From positions 744,001-808,000 of the forward strand of contig NZ_CP077970.1 in assembly GCF_024758505.1 (NCBI RefSeq): a stretch of 64,000 nucleotides of DNA, given 5' to 3'. Every line of letters begins with the position of its first letter. The first letter of the stretch is position 1. Shown in pieces: positions 34,660-43,634 of this stretch. The translations under genes and the position numbers were made by a program. The notes under the pieces were generated by a model. That model searched no databases. It worked only from the letters and a program-made list of their open reading frames with translations, and was not told the DNA's origin. Origin of the DNA: Bradyrhizobium arachidis (GTDB taxonomy: Bacteria > Pseudomonadota > Alphaproteobacteria > Rhizobiales > Xanthobacteraceae).

Positions 34660-36531
34660 TCAAATCCGCGGCACGCTCGCTGGGCGCACCTCGCGCGCCT
34701 GGGCGGCAAGACGGATTCCGGCGTTGGCTGCACCAAAACCCTGGTAGCTGCGACGCTCGACGATCTCGAAGAAGAAGCGCTCGTCGAAAATGTGGGTGTA
34801 GACCTGGAAGAACTCGCCGTCGCCCTCGCGGTCGTAGAGGATGTGATTGGCGCGCAGTTGCGCCATGATGTCGGGCGCAAGGTCGTATTTGGCTTCGATG
34901 TCGTCGTAGTAGTTGTCCGGAATATCCAGGAAGTCCGCGCCGCGGGCGCGCATCGCGGCGACCGTCGCAAAGATATCCTGGCACGAGAACGCGACGTGCT
35001 GCACGCCCGATCCGAAAAACTCCGAGATGAAGCGGGCGGGCAGGGTGCGGTTCGCCGATGAGCCGTTGAGCACGAAGCGCAGGCTCTGGTCGCCATTGAT
35101 GATCGCCTGGCTCTGGACCAGGCCTCGGGGGTCGGCGATCTCCATCTGCGGCAGGCGAGTGAGGTCGAGAATGCCGGTGTAGAACAACAACCAGGACAGC
35201 ATTTCGTCATAGGGCATGGACTGTGCGATGTGGTCCACCGCGAGCAGGCGATCGGCGCCTGCCTCGCTCGCGATGCGCTCGAAATCGGTGTCCCAGTTCT
35301 TGCCGGCCTGATCCAGGAAATAAAGCAAACTGCCGCCGACGCCATGGATCGCCGGGATTTCCAGTTCCCCCGGTCCAACCGGCTGATAGAAGGTGCGCGC
35401 TTTCAATGTCTCGGCGCGCTGCATGGCGAGGCCGGCATTGTCGACATCGAGTGCAATGGCGCAGACGCCCGGGCCGTGCGTCACATAATGCGAATGCGCA
35501 AAACCGTCGGTCTCGGAATTGATGACGAGCTCGACCTTGCCTTGCGACCAGCGCTCGACGGCCTTGCTGCGATGCTTGCCGGTCTTGCGGAAGCCGAGCT
35601 GCGCGAACAGGCGGCCGAGCTCGCCCGCCTTGGTCTCGTTGACGGCAAACTCGACGAACCCGGTACCGCTGCTCTTGGCTTTCGGCGCCAGCGGTTCGCC
35701 GACAAGCTTTGGCCAATCCGGTGCAAGCTGATCCTGCAGCAGGATCAGCGAGCGCAGTCCGTCGACGGCGGTCTGCGCGGCCGAGCCGGCGCGGAACTGG
35801 TCGTTGAAGATTTCGAGCGACCACGGACCGTCATAGCCGGTCGCGGCAATCGCCTGCATGAACTCGCCGACCGGCAGGTCCCCCTGGCCGGGGAACGAGC
35901 GGAAATGGCGGCTCCACGACAGGATGTCGAGTTCGAGCTTCGGTGCGTCGGCGAGCTGCACGAGAAAGATCTTGTCGCCGGGAATCGAGGCCATCGCACG
36001 GGTCGGAAAGCCTGGCGCCAGCGCATGAAAGCTGTCGAGGATGACGCCGATCGCGGAATGGTCGGCACGGCGCACGATCTCCCAGGCGTCGCGATAGTCG
36101 TTGACGTGGCGTCCCCAGGCGAGCGCCTCGTAGCCGACGCGCAAACCGCGCTTGCCGGCGCGCTCGCCGAGCTCGCGAAAATCGTCGGCCGCGCGATCGA
36201 TGCCGCCGCGCGAAGCGGGGGAGACGTTGCTGCAGATCAGCAGCAGGTCAGTGCCGAGCTCCTGCATCAGGTCGAACTTGCGCTCGGCGCGGGCGAAGTT
36301 GCGCGAGCGCTGCGGCTCCGGCATGCCCTCGAAATCTCGGAACGGCTGGAACGCGCAGATCTCGAGGTTGAGGTCGCCGCAGAGCCGTGCCACCTCGCGC
36401 GGGCTGGCGCCGAACGACAACAGGTCGTTCTCAAAAATCTCGACGGCCTCGAAGCCGGCCGTGGCAATGGCGCGGAGCTTTTCGTCGAGCGCGCCGGAGA
36501 GAGAAACGGTTGCGATCGAGCGCTTGTTCAT
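34660..36531 (-). CDS. quiC1: Bifunctional 3-dehydroshikimate dehydratase / HPPD-like protein
   Basis: This two-part enzyme of 623 residues turns 3-dehydroshikimate into protocatechuate. The N-terminal TIM barrel (1-270) carries the metal ligands Glu135 (GYEALAWG), Asp166 (LDSFHA), Gln192 (VQLADAP) and Glu240 (SLEIFND). From memory these match Glu134, Asp165, Gln191 and Glu239 of the Pseudomonas fusion QuiC1. The C-terminal half (about 290-600) is a VOC/4-hydroxyphenylpyruvate-dioxygenase-like domain with a possible His-His-Glu site (AVDHIAQ, VQHVAFS, FFFEIVE). Its stop region follows an importer operon with ATGA overlap. That places it as the last gene of a shikimate-pathway-acid catabolic operon. 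Confidence 0.9.
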   Translation of the reverse strand: MNKRSIATVSLSGALDEKLRAIATAGFEAVEIFENDLLSFGASPREVARLCGDLNLEICAFQPFRDFEGMPEPQRSRNFARAERKFDLMQELGTDLLLICSNVSPASRGGIDRAADDFRELGERAGKRGLRVGYEALAWGRHVNDYRDAWEIVRRADHSAIGVILDSFHALAPGFPTRAMASIPGDKIFLVQLADAPKLELDILSWSRHFRSFPGQGDLPVGEFMQAIAATGYDGPWSLEIFNDQFRAGSAAQTAVDGLRSLILLQDQLAPDWPKLVGEPLAPKAKSSGTGFVEFAVNETKAGELGRLFAQLGFRKTGKHRSKAVERWSQGKVELVINSETDGFAHSHYVTHGPGVCAIALDVDNAGLAMQRAETLKARTFYQPVGPGELEIPAIHGVGGSLLYFLDQAGKNWDTDFERIASEAGADRLLAVDHIAQSMPYDEMLSWLLFYTGILDLTRLPQMEIADPRGLVQSQAIINGDQSLRFVLNGSSANRTLPARFISEFFGSGVQHVAFSCQDIFATVAAMRARGADFLDIPDNYYDDIEAKYDLAPDIMAQLRANHILYDREGDGEFFQVYTHIFDERFFFEIVERRSYQGFGAANAGIRLAAQAREVRPASVPRI

Positions 36532-37265
36532 GCCGCACTCTCCTCCATGGCGCCGCCGAGGAAGAGCTGGCCGATGCGCGGATCGTTCAAAATGCGCTCG
36601 GCCTTGTCGACCATGCGGGTCTGGCCGAGCTCGAGCACGATGCCGAAATCGGAGATCTCCAGCGCCGAGCGCGCGTTTTGCTCGATCATCAGGATGGTGA
36701 CGCCGCGGTCGCGCAGGTCCTTCAGGATGTTGAAAGTCTGCTGCACCATAAGGGGCGACAGGCCGATCGAGGGCTCGTCGATCAGCACGAGTTGCGGATC
36801 GAGCAGCAGCGAGCGCGCGATCTCGAGCTGTTTTTGCTCGCCGCCAGACAAAGTCGATGCCTGCTGCGTCGATTTGCGCCGCAGCGCCGGAAACAGATCC
36901 AGCGCCGCCTCGATGCGTGCCGGCAGGTCGATGCCGCGCTCGGCCGCGACGCCGCCGAGCTCGATATTGTGCCGTACCGACAGCTCGGCAAAGATATTGC
37001 GGCCCTGCGGCACGTAGCAGATGCCGGCATTGAGCAGCGCGCGCTGGCTCAGATTGGTGACGTCGCGGTCAGCGAAGGTGATCTTGCCGTCGCGCAGCTT
37101 CAGCAGGCCAAAAATCGCCTTGAACACGGTGGATTTGCCGGCGCCGTTGGGGCCGATGATGGTCGTGATGGTGGCTTTCGGCACGGAGAAGGTCGTGCCG
37201 TTCAGGATCGTCATCTTGCCGTAGCCACCGACCAGATTGCTAACCGAGAGGATCGCATCGCTCAT
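36528..37265 (-). CDS. ABC transporter ATP-binding protein, LivF type (shikimate/quinate operon)
   Basis: This is an ATPase of about 245 residues: Walker A GPNGAGKST, signature LSGGEQKQLEIARSL, Walker B LVLIDEPSIGLSP, and the LivF-type YVPQGRNIF. ATG 37265 has a strong Shine-Dalgarno (GGAGG) 5 bp before it, so the GTG at 37277 is less likely. It overlaps the dehydratase gene by 4 bp. A hairpin repeat separates it from LivG. Confidence 0.92.
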   Translation of the reverse strand: MSDAILSVSNLVGGYGKMTILNGTTFSVPKATITTIIGPNGAGKSTVFKAIFGLLKLRDGKITFADRDVTNLSQRALLNAGICYVPQGRNIFAELSVRHNIELGGVAAERGIDLPARIEAALDLFPALRRKSTQQASTLSGGEQKQLEIARSLLLDPQLVLIDEPSIGLSPLMVQQTFNILKDLRDRGVTILMIEQNARSALEISDFGIVLELGQTRMVDKAERILNDPRIGQLFLGGAMEESAA

Positions 37266-37279
37266 GGCTGCCTCCACAG

Positions 37280-37328
37280 CATGATCCGGAAAAGTGCGCA
37301 GCGGTTTTCCGAAAAGATCATGCTCAAA
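37280..37328. repeat. CATGATCCGGAAAAG...TTTTCCGAAAAGATCATG repeat, copy 2
   Basis: This is a 49-bp hairpin repeat with arms GATCCGGAAAA and TTTTCCGAAAAGATC. It shares GCGGTTTTCCGAAAAGATCA with the copy at 28704-28773. It sits inside the transporter operon between the two ATPase genes, where it could act as an mRNA stem-loop. Confidence 0.85.
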
Positions 37329-37329
37329 A

Positions 37330-38073
37330 TTAATGTCCGAGATAGGCTTCGATCACGGCGGGGTTCTTGCGCACCTCGTCCGGCCGTCCCATGGCCAGCA
37401 CTTTGCCCTCCGCCATCACCATGACGCGCGAGCACAGCGACATCACGAACTCCATGTTGTGTTCGATGACGACGAAGGTGGCGTTCTTCTCGCGGTTGAT
37501 GGCGACCAGCCGCTCCTTGAGGTCCGAGAGCATCGACGGGTTGACGCCGCCCGCGGGTTCGTCGAGCAGCACGAGGCGCGGCCCGCCCATGAAGGCCATG
37601 GCGGCATCGAGCAGCTTTTGCTGGCCGTAGGAGAGGCCGCCGGCCGGCTCGGCCGCAAGGTGATCGAGCTTGAAGAAGCCGATCATCTGGTTGGCGGCAT
37701 CGGTCAACCCGGCATCGGAACGGCCGAACAGGCGCGATGCCATGTTGCCCTGGTGCTCCTGGCCGGCGAGGATCAGGTTCTCGCGCACGGAGAGCTTTGG
37801 AAACACCTGCAGCAGTTGGAAGGTGCGGCTGACGCCGAGACTGTTGAGCTCGGACGGACGCAAGCCCGTGACGTCCTTGCCGTCGAGCTTCACCTCGCCG
37901 CCGGTCGGCGTGAGCTGGCCGAGGATGCAGTTGAAGAGCGTGGACTTGCCGCAGCCGTTCGGCCCGATCAGGCCGAGGATCTCGCCCTCGCGCACATCGA
38001 AGCTGACGCCGTCCACGGCTGTGATGCCGCCAAAGCTCTTCTTGATGTTGGTGACTTCGAGGACCGCGCTCAT
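37330..38073 (-). CDS. ABC transporter ATP-binding protein, LivG type (shikimate/quinate operon)
   Basis: This is an ATPase of about 247 residues with Walker A GPNGCGKST, LSYGQQKLLDAAMAF signature region, Walker B LVLLDEPAGGVNPS and the H-loop in VIEHNMEF. The start at 38073 (MSAVLEVTNIKKSF) overlaps the LivM stop by 4 bp. It pairs with the LivF-type ATPase downstream. Confidence 0.92.
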   Translation of the reverse strand: MSAVLEVTNIKKSFGGITAVDGVSFDVREGEILGLIGPNGCGKSTLFNCILGQLTPTGGEVKLDGKDVTGLRPSELNSLGVSRTFQLLQVFPKLSVRENLILAGQEHQGNMASRLFGRSDAGLTDAANQMIGFFKLDHLAAEPAGGLSYGQQKLLDAAMAFMGGPRLVLLDEPAGGVNPSMLSDLKERLVAINREKNATFVVIEHNMEFVMSLCSRVMVMAEGKVLAMGRPDEVRKNPAVIEAYLGH

Positions 38074-39068
38074 TGGGCCGTCTCCAGTCGGGATTTGGCA
38101 ACGGCGCGCAGAGCCGATGCGGCTTTGGTGCGCCGTTCCGCCATGTAGCGATCGAGAATTCCCAAGATGCCGGTGGGCGACCAGATCAGCAGCAGCATCA
38201 CCGCGATCGCATAGAGCATGAGATAGTAGCCCTCGGTGAAGCGCAGCCATTCAGGGAGCAGCACCGCAATCATCGCGCCCAGGAACGGGCCGAAGAAGAA
38301 GCCGGCGCCGCCGACGATCACCATCATCAGGAGGTCGAGCGAGAGCGACAGGTTGAACGGCACGGGATCGATATATTGCGTCAGCGGAGCATAAAGCGCG
38401 CCGGCGACGCCGCCGAGCCCGGAGCCGATCGCAAACGCCATCAGCGTGTAGCGGCGGGTGTCGACGCCGAGCGATTGCGCGCGGAGGGGATTTTCGCGCA
38501 GCGCCATGAAGGCACGTCCCCAGGGCGAGCGGATCAGCCACCACACCGCGAATGACACGATCGCGAGCGAGCCGAGGCAGACATAATAGAACGGCAGCGG
38601 ACGGTTGGTCGCAAATCCCAGGATGTTCGGCCGTGGGATATTGGAGATGCCGTAGATGCCGCCAGTGAGCCAGCTCTCGTTGCGGAACACCAGGAAGGCC
38701 AGCGTCGAGAAGGCGAGCGTGACGAAGGCGAGATAGTGGTGCTGCACGCGCAGCGCGGGATAGCCGAGCACCCAGCCGATCGCGACGCTCAGCGCGATTG
38801 CGACCACGAGCGCGGCCGGCAAGGGCCAGCCATGAGTCGTCATGATCGCTGACGCATAAGCGCCGATGCCGACGAAGGCGCCCTGCGCCAGCGACACCTG
38901 GCCGGCATAGCCGAGTGTCAGATTCAGCCCCATCGCGGCGATGGTCATCACCGCCCACTGGCTCAGGATGAACAGGCCGTAGCGGTTGAAGTTCATGGGG
39001 ACGACGATCAGGGCGACGATCACCGCAAGCCCGAGCACGATCTTCAGGGTTTTGCCAAAATTGCTCAT
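38070..39068 (-). CDS. ABC transporter permease, LivM type (shikimate/quinate operon)
   Basis: This is an inner-membrane permease of 332 residues with about ten hydrophobic helices. Motifs are MGLNLTLGYAGQVSLAQGAFVGIGAYASAI near helix 2 and the coupling region RENPLRAQSLGVDTRRYTLMAFAIGSGLGGVAGALYA. It overlaps both neighbours by 4 bp. Confidence 0.92.
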   Translation of the reverse strand: MSNFGKTLKIVLGLAVIVALIVVPMNFNRYGLFILSQWAVMTIAAMGLNLTLGYAGQVSLAQGAFVGIGAYASAIMTTHGWPLPAALVVAIALSVAIGWVLGYPALRVQHHYLAFVTLAFSTLAFLVFRNESWLTGGIYGISNIPRPNILGFATNRPLPFYYVCLGSLAIVSFAVWWLIRSPWGRAFMALRENPLRAQSLGVDTRRYTLMAFAIGSGLGGVAGALYAPLTQYIDPVPFNLSLSLDLLMMVIVGGAGFFFGPFLGAMIAVLLPEWLRFTEGYYLMLYAIAVMLLLIWSPTGILGILDRYMAERRTKAASALRAVAKSRLETAQ

Positions 39069-39940
39069 ACCGTGCGCTCCTCGGCGCGGCCAAGCAGACC
39101 CTGCGGACGGAACAGGATGACGACGATGAGGAAGATCATCGGCACCGCCGCGCGATACTGCGTGGAGACGTAAGCGGCCGCGAGATTGTCCAGCACGCCG
39201 ATCAGGAGGCCGCCGGCGATCGCGCCGCGCACCTGGTTGAAGCCGCCGACAATGGCCGCGATGAAGGCGGCCTGGCCCAGCACTTCGCCGGACGAGAATT
39301 TTGCCAGATAGATCGGCGTGATCAGCAGCGAGGCGAGAGCGACCAGGAAGGCGTTGATCAGGAAGGTCAGCAGGATCATGCGCTCAACGGGAACACCGAT
39401 GATGCGCGCCACGGTCGGGTTCTGTGCGGCGGCCTGCATCTGGTGGCCGAGCGAGGTTCGGGTCAGCAGCATGGTCAGGCCGACCACGGTGAGGATGGCG
39501 ACGACGAGCACGCCCACGCTCTGCAGCGCCACGGCATGGCCGAGAATCTTGATATCGCCGGTCGGCACGATCGAGGGGAAGGGCGAGGCCTCGGCGCTGA
39601 AGAACTGCTTGACCGCTTCCTTGATGCCGATCGCGAGCGCCATGGTGGCGATTGCCAGCGGCAGCACGCCATGGCGCAGCATCGGATCGACCAGCAGCAT
39701 CTTGAAGGCAAGCCCGAGCAGGATCATCGACAGCAGAATGCCGATGATGATCGCGAGCCAGAACGGCGCGCCGACATGCATCGCCGCCAGCATCAGGAAG
39801 GCCGGCAGCATCACGAACTCGCCTTGCGCGAAATTGATGGTCTGCGAGGTCTGCCACAACAGCGTGAAGCCGACCGCGACCAGCGCATAGATCGCGCCGG
39901 TAGCCAGTCCCGCGACCAGAAGATCGAATAGATTGGACAT
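39065..39940 (-). CDS. ABC transporter permease, LivH type (shikimate/quinate operon)
   Basis: This is a permease of 291 residues with about eight helices. Family-like parts are GLATGAIYALVAVGFTLLWQTSQTINFAQGEF and the coupling stretch AAAQNPTVARIIGVPVERMILLTFLINAFL. It forms the membrane channel with the LivM-type protein. A hairpin lies between it and the binding-protein gene. Confidence 0.92.
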   Translation of the reverse strand: MSNLFDLLVAGLATGAIYALVAVGFTLLWQTSQTINFAQGEFVMLPAFLMLAAMHVGAPFWLAIIIGILLSMILLGLAFKMLLVDPMLRHGVLPLAIATMALAIGIKEAVKQFFSAEASPFPSIVPTGDIKILGHAVALQSVGVLVVAILTVVGLTMLLTRTSLGHQMQAAAQNPTVARIIGVPVERMILLTFLINAFLVALASLLITPIYLAKFSSGEVLGQAAFIAAIVGGFNQVRGAIAGGLLIGVLDNLAAAYVSTQYRAAVPMIFLIVVILFRPQGLLGRAEERTV

Positions 39941-40012
39941 GGGTTCTCTCTGACCGTTAAGCCTGACGAAACCGCGCGAGCCGGATTTTCTTACCGCGCT
40001 CCGCCCTTATGT

Positions 40013-40045
40013 CTCCCTCTCCCCACGACTTGCGGGGAGAGGGAG
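40013..40045. repeat. 12-bp inverted repeat after the binding-protein gene
   Basis: CTCCCTCTCCCC and GGGGAGAGGGAG pair perfectly around 9 bp. It lies inside the importer operon between the binding protein and the permeases, with no T-run on the transcribed strand. It may protect the upstream mRNA end, raising binding-protein yield. Confidence 0.6.
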
Positions 40046-40058
40046 CAGGGCACCAGCC

Positions 40059-41189
40059 TTAGTTCAGCTTCGGAAGCACCTGCTTCACGACTTGCTTGCC
40101 TTCCACGACCTCGACCAGAAAGCTCTGGCGATCGAGGTCGCCGGTGTCGCTGACGGTGACGTCCATCAGGATGCCCGGCTCGTCCGCGGCCTTGATGGTC
40201 AGGCCGTGCAGCGTGTCGGCGAACTTCTTCGCATCGACCTTGCCCATCTTCTCGGTGGTGGCCTTCACCATGTAGACGGCGAGATAGCCCTTCAGGCCGT
40301 TATGGTCGGGCACGTAGTTGTACTTTTTCGAGAATTTTTCGCGGAACGCCTTGATCAGGTCGACCGGGGCGTCGGTGGTGAGGCCGACATGGCCGCGCGC
40401 GCCGTTGGCGGCATCGCCCGCGAGCTCGATCACCTTCTGGCCGATCAGCGTGGTCTCGCCCATCAGCGGAGCGGTGACGCCCTGGCGCTTCAGCTCCTTC
40501 AGGATGCGCGCGCTCTCTTCCTCGTTGAGATAGATGAAGACGGCATCGGGGTTGGCAGCCTTGATCTTGCCGACGTCGGCGGCGAAATCGGCCTGGCCCG
40601 CTTCGGTGGAGAGATCGGCGACGACCTTGGTGCCGAGACGCTCCAATTCCTTGGAAACGACGTCGCGTCCGCCGCGGCCGAAATCATTGTTGACCCAGAC
40701 GACGGCGACCGTCTTCGCCTTCATGTCGCCGTTGATGTACCTGGCGACCTTCGGCATCGAGGATTGCTGGCCGAACGAGGTGCGGAACAGGAACTTGTTG
40801 CCGGCCTGCGTCAGTTCGGCGGCTTCGCCGCCCATGATCTGTGCGATGCCGGCTTCCGCCGCGAGCGGTGCCGTCACCTTGACGGAGCCGGAATAGCCGG
40901 GCCCGAGCAACACATAGGGCTCGGCGTCGAGCGCCTTCTGCACCTGTGCGCGCGCCACGCCCGGGTTGGACTGCGAGTCGGCATGGCTGACTTCCAGCTT
41001 GCGGCCGAGCACGCCGCCCTTGGCGTTGATCTCCTCGATCGCGAGGTCGATGCCGTTCTTCCAGTTGGTGCCGACGGTGGCGCCGCCGCCCGAAAGCTCG
41101 GCGACGTCGGCAAGCTTGATGGATTGCGCAAAGGCTGACGTTGCAGTCGCGACGGCGAGCAGGGTGCCCACCAACAGTGTCGATTTCAT
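40059..41189 (-). CDS. ABC transporter substrate-binding protein (shikimate/quinate operon)
   Basis: This is a periplasmic binding protein of 376 residues with a Sec signal peptide (MKSTLLVGTLLAVATATSAFAQ). Family marks are VAELSGGGATVGTNWKNGIDLAIEEINAKGGVLGRKLEV and VWVNNDFGRGGRDVV. In this operon the likely ligand is shikimate, quinate or a related cyclic acid. That assignment rests on the neighbours, not on binding residues. Confidence 0.9.
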   Translation of the reverse strand: MKSTLLVGTLLAVATATSAFAQSIKLADVAELSGGGATVGTNWKNGIDLAIEEINAKGGVLGRKLEVSHADSQSNPGVARAQVQKALDAEPYVLLGPGYSGSVKVTAPLAAEAGIAQIMGGEAAELTQAGNKFLFRTSFGQQSSMPKVARYINGDMKAKTVAVVWVNNDFGRGGRDVVSKELERLGTKVVADLSTEAGQADFAADVGKIKAANPDAVFIYLNEEESARILKELKRQGVTAPLMGETTLIGQKVIELAGDAANGARGHVGLTTDAPVDLIKAFREKFSKKYNYVPDHNGLKGYLAVYMVKATTEKMGKVDAKKFADTLHGLTIKAADEPGILMDVTVSDTGDLDRQSFLVEVVEGKQVVKQVLPKLN

Positions 41190-41246
41190 CTCATTCCTCC
41201 CTTTTGTCTTCGGTTTTGCAGGCGGCCTTGTTGCCGGCCGCTTTGG

Positions 41247-42125
41247 TCAGGCAGCGTGATAAGTGGCGCTCCGCGCCGCCATCACGCCATCGAAGGCCTC
41301 ACCCATGACATCCGTCGAGGGGGCGAGGCCGGTGAACAGTTCGAATGCGTCGGCCGCCTGGTAGATCGCGAGCTCCCGCCCGGTCATGATCCGCGCGCCC
41401 TTGGCTCGCGCCGCCGACAGCAGCGGGGTGATCAGCGGCGAGTAGACGGCATCGGCGACCCACATGCGGTCGTGAAGCTTTTCCGGCGGCACAGGCGTGT
41501 CCCGGTTCGGCAGCATGCCGACGGGCGTGGCGTTGACGAGCCCGGTCGCGCCGCGCAGGGCCTCGTCGAGGTCGGTGGTCGCGACCACGCCGCTGTGTTT
41601 TTGCAGGAGCGAAGCCAGGTTCGCGGCGCGCGCCGGCTCACTGTCGAAGATGCGGATGTCGGTGACGGCGGAATTGGCGAGCGCAAACGCGATCGCCTTG
41701 CCGACGCCGCCCGCGCCGATCACCGCGACGGCGTTCCCGGAAGGGCCGAGCAGCGGCGCCACCGCGCGCGCAAAGCCCGTGGTGTCGGTGTTGTGGCCAA
41801 TGAGCCGGCCATCCCGGACGACGACGGTGTTCACCGCGCCCATGCTGGCGGCGGCCGGCGCAAGCTCGTCGAGCAGGGGGACGACCGCTTCCTTGTAGGG
41901 GAAAGTGACGTTGACACCGGCGAAGCCAAGACGCCGCACCCCCTCGAGCATCATGCGCAGGCCGGTCGCGTCGGCGCCGGCCACCTCGATGAGCTGGTAG
42001 TGGCCGCGCAGCCCGAGGGCTTCAGCGGCGTGCTCGTGCATGGCGGGGGAGGCGGAATGTGCAATCGGCGCGCCGATCAGGCCGGTGAGAAGCTTCTTGG
42101 GGGCTGCAGGTCGGCGCTGTGACAT
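41247..42125 (-). CDS. Shikimate (quinate) dehydrogenase family protein
   Basis: This is an NAD(P)-dependent dehydrogenase of 292 residues. Substrate-site marks are the serine pair in IAHSASPAMHEHA, the lysine in VTFPYKEAV, and the aspartate in GHNTDTTGF. The nucleotide-binding motif is VIGAGGVGKAIAFAL. It is first in the operon with a transporter and 3-dehydroshikimate dehydratase. It therefore likely works in the catabolic direction, oxidising shikimate or quinate to the 3-dehydro acid, rather than as the biosynthetic AroE. Confidence 0.88.
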   Translation of the reverse strand: MSQRRPAAPKKLLTGLIGAPIAHSASPAMHEHAAEALGLRGHYQLIEVAGADATGLRMMLEGVRRLGFAGVNVTFPYKEAVVPLLDELAPAAASMGAVNTVVVRDGRLIGHNTDTTGFARAVAPLLGPSGNAVAVIGAGGVGKAIAFALANSAVTDIRIFDSEPARAANLASLLQKHSGVVATTDLDEALRGATGLVNATPVGMLPNRDTPVPPEKLHDRMWVADAVYSPLITPLLSAARAKGARIMTGRELAIYQAADAFELFTGLAPSTDVMGEAFDGVMAARSATYHAA

Positions 42126-42146
42126 GGTCCACTATGGTCTCGCGGG

Positions 42147-42209
42147 GCGAATTTCTCCACGTCGTTTTGCGCGGAAATTCGCGGCGTTCAAGCGAAACGA
42201 TAGCGTTTC
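42147..42209. promoter_or_regulatory. Two inverted repeats in the shikimate operon promoter
   Basis: GCGAATTTC (42147-42155) faces GAAATTCGC (42174-42182), a perfect 9-bp inverted repeat. Next, GAAACGATAGCGTTTC (42194-42209) is a palindrome with a 4-bp centre. Both lie between the LysR gene and the dehydrogenase gene, where a LysR-type activator should bind. Confidence 0.55.
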
Positions 42210-42256
42210 CCCCGCCTAACACAATTACTCATTTATCCTGCAAACCTAACATAATG

Positions 42257-43195
42257 TTATTTTCGTCGGACCCGGGCCTTTTGCCCTTCCCGGCCTTGGC
42301 GCGACGGCTCGACCGCGCGCATCTCGGCGCGGAGCTGTTCGATGAAATACTCGACGTGGAGCGACAGCGGCGCGCCGCGCTTCACCGCGATGTAGGTGTC
42401 GAAGCGCGTCGGCTCGACGATCTTCAACAGCTCGATGCCGGGATAGCCGCCATGCGCCACCGTGAACTGGTCGATGATGGCGATGCCGAGCCCCGCCTTC
42501 ACCAGCGCGCAGACCGTGGTGCCGAAGCGCGCGCGGATGGTGATGTTGTAGTCGAGCCGGTGGCGCGCAAAGATCTCGGCCATGATCCGTCCGTAGGGAT
42601 CGTTGGGATCGATGCCGATCAGGGGATAACGTGTGATCTCGGCGGCCGTCACCTGCTTGCGGCCGGCCAGCTCATGGCCGGGCGGGACGATGCAATAGAG
42701 CTCGCCCGAGGCGAGCGGCATGAAGTCGAGGCCGGAATGCTCGAGCCGGTAGCTCATCGCCACGCACTCGCCGCGGCCGAGCAAGAGATAGTCGATGGCT
42801 TCCTCGAGCTTGAGGATGTTGATGTCGATGCCGAGGTCGGGATAGCGGCGGCGTACGCGCTCGATCGCGCGCGGCACCATCACCTGCGAAATACTCGGCA
42901 CCGAGCCGATGCGCAGCTCGGACAGGCCGCCTCGTCCGATCTTGGAGATGATCTCGGAGAGATCGTCCACCTTCTTGTAGACGCCGTTGATCTGCTCAAA
43001 GATGTTCTCGGCTTCCGGCGTCGGGAAGTAGCGTCCGTTCTGGCGCTGGAAGAAGCGGATACCGAGCGAGCGTTCGGTGTACTTCACGAGGCGGCTGATG
43101 CCGGGCGCCGACACGTTCAACAGCTTTGCTGCGCCGCCAATCGTGCCCGTCACCATCACGGCACGGATCACCTCGACCTGACGCAGCGTCATCAT
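42257..43195 (-). CDS. LysR-family transcriptional regulator
   Basis: This is a LysR-type activator of about 312 residues. The N-terminal winged helix-turn-helix (LRQVEVIRAVMVTGTIGGAAKLLNVSAPGISRLVKYTE) is followed by a periplasmic-binding-like effector domain. It is co-directional with and upstream of the shikimate/quinate-type operon, 131 bp away, so it is the obvious regulator. Its ligand is probably a cyclic acid of that pathway. ATG 43195 is taken over a TTG at 43201. Confidence 0.88.
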   Translation of the reverse strand: MMTLRQVEVIRAVMVTGTIGGAAKLLNVSAPGISRLVKYTERSLGIRFFQRQNGRYFPTPEAENIFEQINGVYKKVDDLSEIISKIGRGGLSELRIGSVPSISQVMVPRAIERVRRRYPDLGIDINILKLEEAIDYLLLGRGECVAMSYRLEHSGLDFMPLASGELYCIVPPGHELAGRKQVTAAEITRYPLIGIDPNDPYGRIMAEIFARHRLDYNITIRARFGTTVCALVKAGLGIAIIDQFTVAHGGYPGIELLKIVEPTRFDTYIAVKRGAPLSLHVEYFIEQLRAEMRAVEPSRQGREGQKARVRRK

Positions 43196-43338
43196 GCACA
43201 AAAACCCCGAACGACGATCTCTTTGACGATCATCTCACGAGAGACGCGATGTCATCCAGCCGCAAATGCCTGTCAACGTGAATATGCACCGCAAGCTGGC
43301 GCCTTGCGCGTTATCCGCTTGCATCCTGCAAATGCGTT

Positions 43339-43515
43339 CTAGCTTGCCGGGCCTTCGGGCTTGGCGCTGTCGCGAAGATCCGCGCGCTCGGTCGCGAGCA
43401 CGTCGCGCGCAAATTCGATGATCTTCTGCTTGTTGACCGTTTCACGCACGGCGAAAAACACGCGGTTGAGTTCCAGGCCGAGCACGCTGTTGAGGGCGAT
43501 GTTCTCGTCTTCCAT
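43339..43515 (-). CDS. Hypothetical 58-residue protein upstream of the quorum-sensing genes
   Basis: This is a short open frame from ATG 43515 reading MEDENIALNSVLGLELNRVF, then charged helical sequence, ending in Ser and TAG. Codon use looks like the neighbouring genes (G/C in third positions). It has no signal peptide or membrane helix. No function is recognised. It is divergent from bjaR. Confidence 0.55.
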   Translation of the reverse strand: MEDENIALNSVLGLELNRVFFAVRETVNKQKIIEFARDVLATERADLRDSAKPEGPAS

Positions 43516-43634
43516 CGTGGGGTTTCCCGCTGCCGATATCGAAGGTGTAACTTGACGCCCCTTCCTCTACAAGTAGATTAATCTTCGGGAATTTCGTCGC
43601 ACCGGAAAACTACGGAGCGCGACGAAGTGTGGCA

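Noticed and set aside
35230..37017. 595-codon plus-strand frame opposite the dehydratase and LivF genes
   Set aside because: It crosses two genuine overlapping genes and has no family features.
41222..41241. GCGGCC/GGCCGC inverted repeat before the shikimate dehydrogenase stop
   Set aside because: Only 6 bp arms of pure G/C; expected by chance in this base composition.
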